Shown piece after piece: positions 1 to 5,240 of a stretch of 5,551 nt of DNA (positions within the stretch are counted from its first letter, which is position 1; every line of letters starts with the position of its first letter). Under the pieces are notes generated by a model. That model made no database searches. It saw nothing but the letters and a program-made list of their open reading frames with translations, and was not told the origin of the DNA. The position numbers were made by a program, and so were the translations under genes. Source of the DNA: Balneolales bacterium (GTDB lineage Bacteria; Bacteroidota; Rhodothermia; Balneolales; Natronogracilivirgulaceae); the NCBI GenBank assembly GCA_007116685.1, contig SKIC01000161.1, positions 1 to 5,551 of the forward strand. The letters run 5' to 3'.

Positions 1-1
1 C

Positions 2-133
2 TTGATAGCAGGACTAATTAATTATGATTTTAAAGATAGAACAGCACATGAATATTTATCTGAATTATATGGAGTAAGTTATAATGATGACAGATTGTAT
101 GTTTTTAACAACTTAATTTCGTGTACATTATGA
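2..133 (+). CDS. C-terminal fragment of an unrecognised protein (5' end outside window)
   Basis: An open frame enters from the left edge and runs 43 residues to a TGA at 131-133. The visible tail reads roughly LIAGLINYDF, then a charged helix-like stretch (KDRTAHEYLSELYG), then DDRLYVFNNLISCTL. No start codon of its own is needed, because the frame is open to the edge. Its stop overlaps the ATG of the next gene in an ATGA arrangement, which supports both being real and translationally coupled. I do not recognise the family, and no motif is diagnostic. Codon use is AT-rich, like the following gene. The chance that this is a random open frame is not negligible at this length. Confidence 0.45.
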   Translation: MIAGLINYDFKDRTAHEYLSELYGVSYNDDRLYVFNNLISCTL

Positions 134-714
134 TAAAATTTATCACTTTTATTCTGGCACTTTTTTTATCTATTAACTCAACAGAAAATATTAATGATAA
201 GACAGAGTTTATTGACAGAGATACGGATTGGTTTTCTATAAAAGTTCCAAAAAATTGGGAAATTCTATCAACAGAAAGCAACAGACGTATGCGTCAACTT
301 TTTCCAAGAGAAACGATGTTTGGTACTCAAATCTGGCAAGATTATTATGTCAAACATTTCGATGAAGAAAGTAACATTAGCTTCTCTTTTGAAATATTTG
401 AATATGACAAAAATAATTATAAAGAGTTTCTTAACAGAAACACTGCTGCAAGTGAGTATTACGATATTTTAGAGATAGAAGAATTTAAAAATGATACACT
501 GAACGGATATAAGGTAATAGTGATCGCTGGAGCTAAAGGGCCTTCTGGTGAAAATCCAGAAACTATTTCCTATCATTACCTAACCCGATGGGTTGTCAAA
601 GGTGAAAAATATTTTTACCTATTCACTTTTCAAACGCAATTAGAGAACAAATCACTATTTGATAGATATAGACAGTTTGGCTATACAATGATGGAATCCT
701 TCCGGGAAAAGTAG
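130..714 (+). CDS. Secreted protein with PsbP/DcrB-like domain, function unknown
   Basis: Predicted protein of 194 residues. The N-terminus (K3, then hydrophobic 4-15, then INST) looks like a Sec signal peptide with no lipobox Cys, so the product is probably periplasmic or exported. The rest follows the PsbP/DcrB-like pattern: an opening strand with 'FSIKVPKNW' (35-43), a middle strand pair around ISFSFEIFEY (83-92), 'LNGYKVIVIAG' (124-134), a late strand 'YFYLFTFQTQ' (161-170), and a C-terminal helix ending MMESF (187-191). This fold is common in small envelope proteins whose biochemical role is unknown. I chose ATG 130 over the in-frame GTG at 121 because ATG 130 overlaps the upstream stop (ATGA) and places the signal peptide right at the N-terminus. 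No Shine-Dalgarno sequence is visible. The gene is markedly AT-rich compared with the genes after 1300. An immunity-protein role for a toxin encoded upstream is possible but unproven. Confidence 0.78.
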   Translation: MIKFITFILALFLSINSTENINDKTEFIDRDTDWFSIKVPKNWEILSTESNRRMRQLFPRETMFGTQIWQDYYVKHFDEESNISFSFEIFEYDKNNYKEFLNRNTAASEYYDILEIEEFKNDTLNGYKVIVIAGAKGPSGENPETISYHYLTRWVVKGEKYFYLFTFQTQLENKSLFDRYRQFGYTMMESFREK

Positions 715-756
715 AAGGTAACAGTACAAGTTGAGATTTTGGGTAAGGTTAGAATT

Positions 757-915
757 ATGATGCTTAAAGAAGTTGTTTGTAAAACTCTTTTACAATTTGA
801 TGAACTAAATTGGCTTCGAGAAAAACTTGAAAAAGCAGAAAAAAGTGGCTTCACAAAAATGAATAAGAAGCAGATACGTAAAGAGGCAAAAGTATTGAAA
901 AATGGCTGCCTTTAG
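757..915 (+). CDS. Small ORF resembling the C-terminal tail of a ParD-type antitoxin
   Basis: A 52-residue ORF starts at ATG 757 (a second ATG follows at 760), 42 bp after the previous gene and in the same frame as it. A TAAGG at 744-748 lies 8 nt before the start and may serve as a weak ribosome binding site. The product is Lys/Glu-rich and helical. Its core, 'LNWLREKLEKAEKSGFT' followed by 'KKQIRKEAK', matches by eye the tail of ParD/CopG-like antitoxins (a helix, then SGF/SGx, then an EEI..E.K segment), which is the part that binds the ParE/RelE toxin. The N-terminal ribbon-helix-helix that would bind DNA is absent, and no toxin gene follows. It may be a relic, a stand-alone small protein, or a chance ORF. 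Confidence 0.4.
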   Translation: MMLKEVVCKTLLQFDELNWLREKLEKAEKSGFTKMNKKQIRKEAKVLKNGCL

Positions 916-937
916 ACTAAGAAATTATGCCATTTTT
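898..937 (+). terminator. Terminator-like hairpin closing the left gene group
   Basis: A perfect 9-bp inverted repeat pairs AAAAATGGC (898-906) with GCCATTTTT (929-937). The T-rich right arm would leave a U-run at the 3' end. The 22-nt loop holds a small secondary pairing around CTTTAGACTAAG and contains the TAG stop of the small ORF (913-915). The long loop and modest GC content make it a weaker terminator than those at 3466-3501 and 5159-5190. Confidence 0.4.
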
Positions 938-963
938 AAATAATCATCACCTTTTCCCATCCC

Positions 964-1011
964 CGCCGTGGTGATCTTCACCCGGCGTAATTATTCGACG
1001 TCATCTTGACG
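964..1011. repeat. Two adjacent hairpins with identical TCT loops
   Basis: Hairpin 1 pairs CGCCG (964-968) plus GGTGA (970-974) with TCACC (978-982) plus CGGCG (983-987): ten base pairs with only T969 bulged and a TCT loop. Hairpin 2 pairs CGTCA (999-1003) with TGACG (1007-1011), again around TCT (1004-1006). The arms differ compensatorily (GTGA/TCAC versus GTCA/TGAC) while the loop is constant. The left arm of hairpin 1 could alternatively pair with ATCACC at 946-951. No T-tract follows either hairpin, so they are not ordinary terminators. They could belong to a structured RNA or a REP-like dispersed palindrome. Confidence 0.55.
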
Positions 1012-1061
1012 CCTGCAGCGATAATCCTCTTGTTTTACCAAACCCTGTCGCTTAAACCCAC

Positions 1062-1174
1062 TCCGGACAGCCGCATTTATCTATTGATTACCATTTTTAT
1101 AAAAATAATCGGAGCTGGTTTCAAAATTTTGACTCTCAATGTTTAGCGGCAGCCCGGATTTTTTACGTTTTTTT
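1062..1174 (+). repeat. Long-range inverted repeat with AT palindrome, followed by T-tracts
   Basis: TCCGGACAGCCGC (1062-1074) faces GCGGCAGCCCGGA (1146-1158), and 11 of 13 positions pair. Inside lies the 14-bp perfect palindrome ATTTTTATAAAAAT (1093-1106), extended by GATT (1086-1089) and AATC (1107-1110). Immediately after the right arm come T1159-T1164 and T1168-T1174, the layout expected at the 3' end of a plus-strand structured transcript. That it forms an RNA is inference; the pairing and T-runs are visible. Confidence 0.42.
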
Positions 1175-1232
1175 CAGATTATCCGTTGTTGCTGATGAAT
1201 GCTTTTCGTTGCTGAGGCATTGTGTATATAGA

Positions 1233-1277
1233 CTGCAATAACTGCTGTTTATTTACGGTAGATATACGATATTGCAG
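1233..1277. repeat. 8-bp inverted repeat just upstream of nfeD
   Basis: CTGCAATA (1233-1240) and TATTGCAG (1270-1277) are perfect reverse complements 29 bp apart, ending 26 bp before the nfeD start codon. The pair could be a regulator's half-sites or a leader hairpin. The arms are short enough that chance cannot be excluded. Confidence 0.3.
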
Positions 1278-1303
1278 AAAAGTGATTCTAATATGACGAG
1301 CCT

Positions 1304-2644
1304 ATGAAACGATCAAATTACCTTTCCGCCTTCCTTTTTGTCCTGGGCTTCTTCCTGATTGCCATGCACGCTTTGGAAATCGACACTAATTCAGATTCTC
1401 CGGAAGAAGCTCCCAAACCAGTGGTGAGTGTTATTGAAGTTTCCGGTGCTATTGGTCCACCTGTGGCAGATTTTATAAAGCGCTCGCTAAACATTGCAAA
1501 AGAGCGTGAAGACGAAGCCTTGATAATTGAACTTGATACGCCAGGCGGACTCCTCACCTCCACTCAGGATATCGTTCAACTCATGCTCGGCTCTGATTTC
1601 CCCATTGTTGTATATGTCTCACCTGAGGGTGCTAATGCGGGAAGTGCCGGTACGTTTATCACTATGGCAGCGCATATTGCTGCAATGGCACCGGCAACAA
1701 ATATTGGCGCGGCATCTCCGGTAAGTATGGGCGGTGCTGAGATGGATACGGTCAGCCAGAAAAAGATTTTTAATTTCTCGGAGAGTTTCATCGAAAGTAT
1801 CGCAGAACGGCGTGGGAGAAATGCAGAATGGGCGAAATCAGCTGTGCGTGATGGCGCTGCCATCACAGCTCGCGAGGCTCTGGAACTCAATGTGATTGAT
1901 TTCATTGCGCCAAACCTGGATTCTCTGCTCACTATTATAGACGGCTTTGAAGTCAATGAGCAAGCTATTTCCACCAAAAATGCGGATATCAATCGCATCG
2001 ACAAGAGTTTTGCGGAATCTTTCCTCAGTTTCATTATGCGTCCGGAGGTGATGTTGATATTAACTTTAGTTGCTGTTTATGGAATTTTAGGGGAAGTAAC
2101 CAGTCCGGGTGCCATAATTCCGGGTGTTTCCGGTGTGATTGCCCTCATTTTACTACTTTACGGCGTTGCTGCTATGCCACTGAATACAGCAGGTTTTCTA
2201 CTGATTGGACTGGCCATCGTACTCTTTATATCGGAGGCATTCACGCCCACCTATGGAATTTTGCTGATTGGCGGAGGCATATCGTTCTTTCTTGGCTCCA
2301 TGATGCTTTTTCAGGATTTACCTGAGGGCATGGGCTTGTCTATGGGCTGGCTGATTCCCGCTACTATTTTAACCGTTCTGGTCTTTGCCTGGATTGCCTA
2401 TTACGGAATTCGAGCACAATGGGGAGGAAATCGTGCAGGTCTTGAAGGAGAAATTGGTCAGACTGCCGAAGTTGTGGAAACCATTGGGAAAAAAGGCGGG
2501 CGTGTATTTTTTAGTGGCGAATATTGGGATGCCGTTAGTGAAGAAAAAATTAAAAAAGGAGAAACCTGTACAATCATCAAATTTGAAGGATTGAAAGTAC
2601 ATGTAACCCCGACATCAAAAAACGAGGAGAACACTTATGGATAG
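1304..2644 (+). CDS. nfeD: NfeD family membrane-bound ClpP-class serine protease
   Basis: A 446-residue protein of the long, full-length NfeD type. In this family the protease domain cleaves the hydrophobic C-terminus of a partner stomatin, as shown for the archaeal STOPP protease PH1510. Visible order: signal peptide or N-terminal anchor (about 1-23), ClpP/SppA-like protease domain (about 38-215), about five hydrophobic segments (roughly 247-265, 270-290, 295-311, 316-335, 347-368), and a C-terminal OB-fold NfeD domain (about 376-436) with the typical 'GEYWDAVSEEKIKKGE' signature (405-420). LDTPGG (77-82) is the conserved strand near the oxyanion site. NAGSAG (111-116) carries the probable nucleophile Ser114, and KK at 153-154 supplies the probable catalytic Lys of the Ser-Lys dyad, so the enzyme looks active. 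The protease domain should face the periplasm and the OB domain the cytoplasm. ATG 1304 starts directly at the signal peptide, with no strong Shine-Dalgarno before it. The gene overlaps the slipin gene by 8 nt, so they form an operon. Confidence 0.95.
   Translation: MKRSNYLSAFLFVLGFFLIAMHALEIDTNSDSPEEAPKPVVSVIEVSGAIGPPVADFIKRSLNIAKEREDEALIIELDTPGGLLTSTQDIVQLMLGSDFPIVVYVSPEGANAGSAGTFITMAAHIAAMAPATNIGAASPVSMGGAEMDTVSQKKIFNFSESFIESIAERRGRNAEWAKSAVRDGAAITAREALELNVIDFIAPNLDSLLTIIDGFEVNEQAISTKNADINRIDKSFAESFLSFIMRPEVMLILTLVAVYGILGEVTSPGAIIPGVSGVIALILLLYGVAAMPLNTAGFLLIGLAIVLFISEAFTPTYGILLIGGGISFFLGSMMLFQDLPEGMGLSMGWLIPATILTVLVFAWIAYYGIRAQWGGNRAGLEGEIGQTAEVVETIGKKGGRVFFSGEYWDAVSEEKIKKGETCTIIKFEGLKVHVTPTSKNEENTYG
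2625..2629 (+). promoter_or_regulatory. Shine-Dalgarno for the slipin gene, inside nfeD
   Basis: AGGAG lies 7 nt before ATG 2637, within the last codons of nfeD. It is the clearest Shine-Dalgarno in the window and fixes the slipin start. It suggests that the overlapping gene is translated by independent or re-initiating ribosomes in an otherwise Shine-Dalgarno-poor genome. Confidence 0.7.
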
Positions 2645-3425
2645 TTTAGAAGGTTTATCAAGCATGCTGATATGGTTCATTACCATATTCCTGTTTTTGA
2701 GTATCATTTTACCGCAAATGTTTCGGATTCTGAGAGAATACGAGCGGGCAGTGGTTTTTCGTCTCGGTAAGTTTTATATGACCAAAGGTCCCGGACTTAT
2801 CGTACTTATCCCCTTCATTGATAAAATCGAACGAGTGGATATGCGTGTACTCACTATAAATGTGGATAAGCAGGAAATCATCACTAAGGATAACGTAACA
2901 GTCAATGTAGATGCTATCACTTTTTTCCGTGTTGTAGATGCAGAGCGAGCTGTAATCAAGGTTGAAGAATATATCCCCGCCACTTCATGGTTAGCGCAAA
3001 CTACTTTACGTTCGGTTTTAGGGCAAGTTGAGTTGGATGAACTGTTGGCAGAACGGGAATCTATCAACAAAAAAATTCAGGAAATTATTGACCGACAGAC
3101 TGACCCATGGGGAATAAAAGTTGTTACTGTGGAAGTTAAAGACGTGACTCTTCCTGAAAGTATGAAGCGCGCAATGGCACGGCAAGCCGAAACCGAGCGT
3201 GACCGAAGAGCCAAGGTAATTAACGCCGAAGGGGAATTTCAGGCTGCGAAACGTCTGGTTGAAGCCGGCGAAATGATGGAAAAAACGCCAACGGCTTTAC
3301 AACTCCGCTTCCTGCAAACTATGAGTGAAATCAGCGAAGAAAATGCAACGTTTACCTTTGTTCCGATCCCCATGGATTTCATGAATGCGTTTACAAAAAA
3401 GATAATGGATAAACCGGAGAAGTAG
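2637..3425 (+). CDS. Slipin (bacterial stomatin-like SPFH/band 7 protein)
   Basis: A 262-residue protein, the usual slipin length. A single hydrophobic segment (about 10-28) anchors it in the inner membrane. The SPFH domain follows at once with 'EYERAVVFRLGKF' (34-46), 'GPGLIVLIPFID' (51-62) and 'DMRVLTINVDKQE' (68-80). The strands around DNVTVNVDAITFFRV (85-99) and LRSVLGQVELDELLAERE (124-141) are hallmark stomatin sequence. A charged coiled-coil (about 174-215, with ARQAETERDRRAKVINAEGE) mediates oligomerisation. The hydrophobic tail 'FTFVPIPMDFMNAF' (239-252) corresponds to the segment that the NfeD partner cleaves in archaeal stomatin. Slipins form large membrane rings thought to organise or protect membrane domains. 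The gene overlaps nfeD and has its own Shine-Dalgarno at 2625-2629, so it is co-expressed with its probable protease. It lacks the long C-terminal extension of flotillins and HflK/HflC, and the NfeD neighbour supports slipin over those. Confidence 0.95.
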   Translation: MDSLEGLSSMLIWFITIFLFLSIILPQMFRILREYERAVVFRLGKFYMTKGPGLIVLIPFIDKIERVDMRVLTINVDKQEIITKDNVTVNVDAITFFRVVDAERAVIKVEEYIPATSWLAQTTLRSVLGQVELDELLAERESINKKIQEIIDRQTDPWGIKVVTVEVKDVTLPESMKRAMARQAETERDRRAKVINAEGEFQAAKRLVEAGEMMEKTPTALQLRFLQTMSEISEENATFTFVPIPMDFMNAFTKKIMDKPEK

Positions 3426-3465
3426 ATTGAATTACTATTGAAGAATCAGAAACTTAACTATTCAT

Positions 3466-3501
3466 AAAAAACGAGGTCATATTAAACTCTAATATGACCT
3501 C
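3466..3501 (-). terminator. Intrinsic terminator of the NTF2-like gene, possibly bidirectional
   Basis: A perfect 12-bp stem pairs GAGGTCATATTA (3473-3484) with TAATATGACCTC (3490-3501) around an AACTC loop. On the minus strand the stem is followed by GTTTTTTATG (A3466-A3471 on plus), a proper U-tract, so it terminates the convergent minus-strand gene ending at 3539. On the plus strand no T-run follows, so slipin transcripts may be ended or only 3'-stabilised by the same hairpin. Confidence 0.85.
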
Positions 3502-3538
3502 TCAAATCAACTAATTTCACTATTTCACTTGGAGAGAA

Positions 3539-4000
3539 TCACCCGGAAAACGGTGCTGATGAGTGATGTACATCAATTTTCAAGGAACCGTCAGCTGATT
3601 TAGCGTAGCCGAAAGTGTACTCTACTTTTTTAGTGTAGCCTGCTTTAGCCGTGAAATGGTAATTACCCATAGCAATGGCTCGATTTTCATCAAGGATAAT
3701 ATCGGCGTTTTCGAATTCTACATTTACCCATGGCTCGAGAGCAAAACCGGTATCTTCTGCATAACGCTCATTACCACCTACAAAGTAGGATACGGCCGAC
3801 TCTTTGTTCAAACGAAATTGAGTGTCTTTAGCTCTGGTTGGTTTAAAAAGTACCGGACCATTTTGAAAATTGTAAAGCGTATCCACATGTTCTTCAGCCG
3901 CTTTCACACAGGCATCTCTGTCATCCATTAAACTTCCGATACGAATCACACCATCAGCCCATGTTTTCTGAGCCTGTAAAACTTCCTCTTTGGTAATCAT
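3539..4000 (-). CDS. NTF2/SnoaL-like small protein, function unknown
   Basis: A 153-residue soluble protein with no signal peptide or membrane segment. It begins with a helix (MITKEEVLQAQKTWADGVIR, 1-20). A second helix DDRDACVKAAEEHVDTLYNF (26-45) and a run of strands follow: 'VLFKPTRAKDTQFR' (50-63), 'SAVSYFVGG' (68-76), 'WVNVEFENADIIL' (91-103), 'RAIAMGNYHFT' (107-117), 'KVEYTFGYAK' (125-134) and 'LKIDVHHSS' (140-148). One or two helices followed by a curved sheet with a C-terminal 'D.HHS' segment is the NTF2/SnoaL cone-shaped fold. The cavity is used as an enzyme pocket or ligand site in relatives, but the substrate is unknown. I chose ATG 4000 over the in-frame TTG at 4009, because ATG is the better codon and the predicted transcript starts about 28 nt before it. 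The gene has its own promoter (4035-4042) and terminator (3466-3501), so it can be monocistronic. Confidence 0.85.
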   Translation of the reverse strand: MITKEEVLQAQKTWADGVIRIGSLMDDRDACVKAAEEHVDTLYNFQNGPVLFKPTRAKDTQFRLNKESAVSYFVGGNERYAEDTGFALEPWVNVEFENADIILDENRAIAMGNYHFTAKAGYTKKVEYTFGYAKSADGSLKIDVHHSSAPFSG

Positions 4001-4034
4001 AACTAACAAATTTTTAGTGGTAATTAAGGTTGAG

Positions 4035-4042
4035 CAAATATA
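4035..4042 (-). promoter_or_regulatory. Bacteroidota-type -7 element for the NTF2-like gene
   Basis: Read on the minus strand, 4042 to 4035 is TATATTTG, a perfect match to the Bacteroidota -7 consensus TAnnTTTG. The start point would fall near 4028, giving a leader of about 28 nt. The -33 TTG is not at ideal distance: the nearest TTG (4071-4069) is 26 nt away, and CTG at 4063-4061 is 18 nt away. The upstream half is therefore weak. Confidence 0.55.
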
Positions 4043-4095
4043 ACGAGTTTATTTGTGATTCAGATATGCAATCGCGTTCCGTCTTTACGATTTTT

Positions 4096-5091
4096 TTATC
4101 TTCCTCTTAGCATTTGCATTAGCTTCTCTCTGACTTCCGGGCTAGTATCCCGAAAGTGATCAAAAGGAACATGTAACTCAGGTCGTAACGTATCTATTTC
4201 AATCCCCCACAAAGCCTCTACAGACGTGGGTAGCATGGCGTATCTTCCATCGCCAATGATTCCTGGTAAGGTGGGGTGCTTAATCAGATAATCTTCGGAG
4301 AGTTTTGCAAATCTTTCAATGTCATTGAAAAGAGTTGTGCCTCCAAAATTAGCATACTTTTCACGCCAGTTTAGAAGTTGGATAGATTCCCCCTGATACA
4401 CTTTCGCACTACGGAAATAAGGTAAGCGCACTGCATCAGCAAATAACTTTCCATCAGCTTCATAACGAATGCTCCACAAAATTTGGTTGCCTAAAGTCGG
4501 CTTTATCACTTTACGTTCAATGGTCTGCCCACGTTGTTGGGCGAGTTTTTCAGCCACCGAAGCGGCTCTTTGTTGCTGCACAAATCCGGAACCCAGATAC
4601 ACAAACATCCATAGGAAAAGAAAGCCGAGAAACTTCTTCTCCCCTTTCAAAAACCACAAAACCATAAAAACAAAAATCCCAAACGTAAAAACGGGATCAA
4701 ATACCGAGATAAAATTCCATGCATATCGCTCATCCACAAAAGGCCAAAGCAGATGGGTTCCATAACTGGTAATGGTATCAGCTAGACCATGCGTGGCGTA
4801 GCCTGCTACAGCATAAAGGTAGGTTTGCTGAAAGCTGAGTTTCTTGCGCACAAAAAACCAAACCAAAATCGCTGCAAACAAGCCTCCAATCGGGATGAAA
4901 AGAAAAGAATGAGAAAACTGTCTGTGCAATTCCACATTCAGCAAAGGATTGTTTGGATCTCTGATTAATACATCGAAATCAGTAATTATAGCAGCAACGA
5001 AACCAGTAAAAGCGGCCGGCCAGCGAAGTTTTTTGGGTGCGATAACCTGAGCTGTTGCAGCACCAATTAAGCCATGTGTGAGTGGGTCCAA
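4096..5091 (-). CDS. YdjM-type (DUF457) membrane-bound metal-dependent hydrolase
   Basis: A 331-residue inner-membrane protein of the YdjM/DUF457 family, annotated as metal-dependent hydrolases with unknown physiological substrate. Visible motifs, numbered from the TTG start: DPLTHG (2-7) with H6, TDFD (37-40) with D38 and D40, HRQFSH (56-61), HGLAD (101-105) followed by T-x-x-x-G-T-H-L-L-W-P (107-117), and FDP (131-133). These conserved His and Asp residues lie at helix ends and probably bind the metal. Hydrophobic segments are about 24-36, 62-81, 90-101, 127-148 and 153-169. The C-terminal 160 residues form a soluble domain. A frame open to TTG 5151 would add 20 residues, but the family normally starts with M-D-P-L-T-H-G, the TTG at 5091 gives exactly that, and the promoter (-7 box 5128-5121) lies downstream of 5151. 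No clear terminator follows. The NTF2-like gene is 95 bp downstream with its own promoter, so partial read-through is possible. Confidence 0.9.
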   Translation of the reverse strand: MDPLTHGLIGAATAQVIAPKKLRWPAAFTGFVAAIITDFDVLIRDPNNPLLNVELHRQFSHSFLFIPIGGLFAAILVWFFVRKKLSFQQTYLYAVAGYATHGLADTITSYGTHLLWPFVDERYAWNFISVFDPVFTFGIFVFMVLWFLKGEKKFLGFLFLWMFVYLGSGFVQQQRAASVAEKLAQQRGQTIERKVIKPTLGNQILWSIRYEADGKLFADAVRLPYFRSAKVYQGESIQLLNWREKYANFGGTTLFNDIERFAKLSEDYLIKHPTLPGIIGDGRYAMLPTSVEALWGIEIDTLRPELHVPFDHFRDTSPEVREKLMQMLRGR

Positions 5092-5120
5092 TGTTAGGGC
5101 GTTTTGATTTTGTATAGTGT

Positions 5121-5151
5121 CAAAATTAAGGTAAGCACAACTATCATTCAA
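5121..5151 (-). promoter_or_regulatory. Bacteroidota-type promoter of the hydrolase gene
   Basis: On the minus strand TTG (5151-5149) is followed after 20 nt by TAATTTTG (5128-5121), matching the Bacteroidota pattern TTG, about 17-23 nt, then TAnnTTTG. The predicted start point is near 5114, about 23 nt before the TTG start codon at 5091. This spacing resembles the leader of the NTF2-like gene. Confidence 0.65.
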
Positions 5152-5158
5152 TCAATAT

Positions 5159-5190
5159 AAAAAGGCAGGCTTCCTTCCGGAAACCTGCCT
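5159..5190 (-). terminator. Intrinsic terminator of the beta-barrel gene
   Basis: GGCAGG (5164-5169) pairs with CCTGCC (5184-5189), and TTCC (5171-5174) with GGAA (5179-5182), around a TTCC loop with a single C/A mismatch. A5163-T5190 adds one more pair. On the minus strand the stem runs into TTTTT (A5159-A5163 on plus). It sits 50 bp after the stop of the minus-strand gene at 5241 and just upstream of the hydrolase promoter, insulating the two genes. Confidence 0.85.
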
Positions 5191-5240
5191 GACTTTCTAT
5201 ACTAACTTCAATAAGCTTCTAAGAAAATGAGGTCTTTAGA

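Larger units (their letters stand above)
916..1303 (+). other. 388-bp non-coding gap before nfeD, rich in inverted repeats
   Basis: I find no credible gene on either strand; the frames here are short and broken. From left to right it holds the right arm of the terminator-like hairpin (to 937), two hairpins with TCT loops (964-1011), a weaker stem pairing 1017-1023 with 1046-1052, a long-range inverted repeat (1062-1158) around an AT palindrome, T-tracts (1159-1164 and 1168-1174), an 8-bp direct repeat GTTGCTGA (1188-1195 and 1208-1215) spaced 20 bp, and an 8-bp inverted repeat (1233-1277). It must also contain the promoter of the nfeD-slipin operon, but no TAnnTTTG match is present on the plus strand, so the promoter is not placed. 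GC content rises abruptly at about 960 relative to the AT-rich left part. Confidence 0.6.

Noticed and set aside
905..1015. Short minus-strand frames across the hairpin region (for example one ending ATGGCATAA)
   Set aside because: They are short and interrupted by stops on every frame, with no supporting start context. They are more likely by-products of the GC-rich palindromes than genes.
1124..1131. AAATTTTG as a -7 promoter box for nfeD
   Set aside because: It misses the first T of TAnnTTTG and has no TTG at a suitable distance upstream. It lies inside the loop of the long inverted repeat.
1293..1307. Tiny ORF of four codons (ATGACGAGCCTATGA) overlapping the nfeD start
   Set aside because: It is too short to support as a leader peptide, and such overlaps arise easily by chance.
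1576..2034. A 152-residue minus-strand open frame inside nfeD
   Set aside because: It is antisense to strongly conserved NfeD protease sequence and shows no protein-like domain pattern of its own. It is a shadow of the real gene.
3539..4000. Reading the NTF2-like protein as the HisI phosphoribosyl-AMP cyclohydrolase, a name I recall being attached to some relatives
   Set aside because: The metal-binding motifs of true HisI are not visible, and there is no his operon context. The strand pattern fits an NTF2/SnoaL fold instead.
4078..4098. Possible terminator after the hydrolase gene (A/T-run at 4091-4097)
   Set aside because: No convincing stem precedes the run on the minus strand, and the run itself overlaps the end of the coding sequence.
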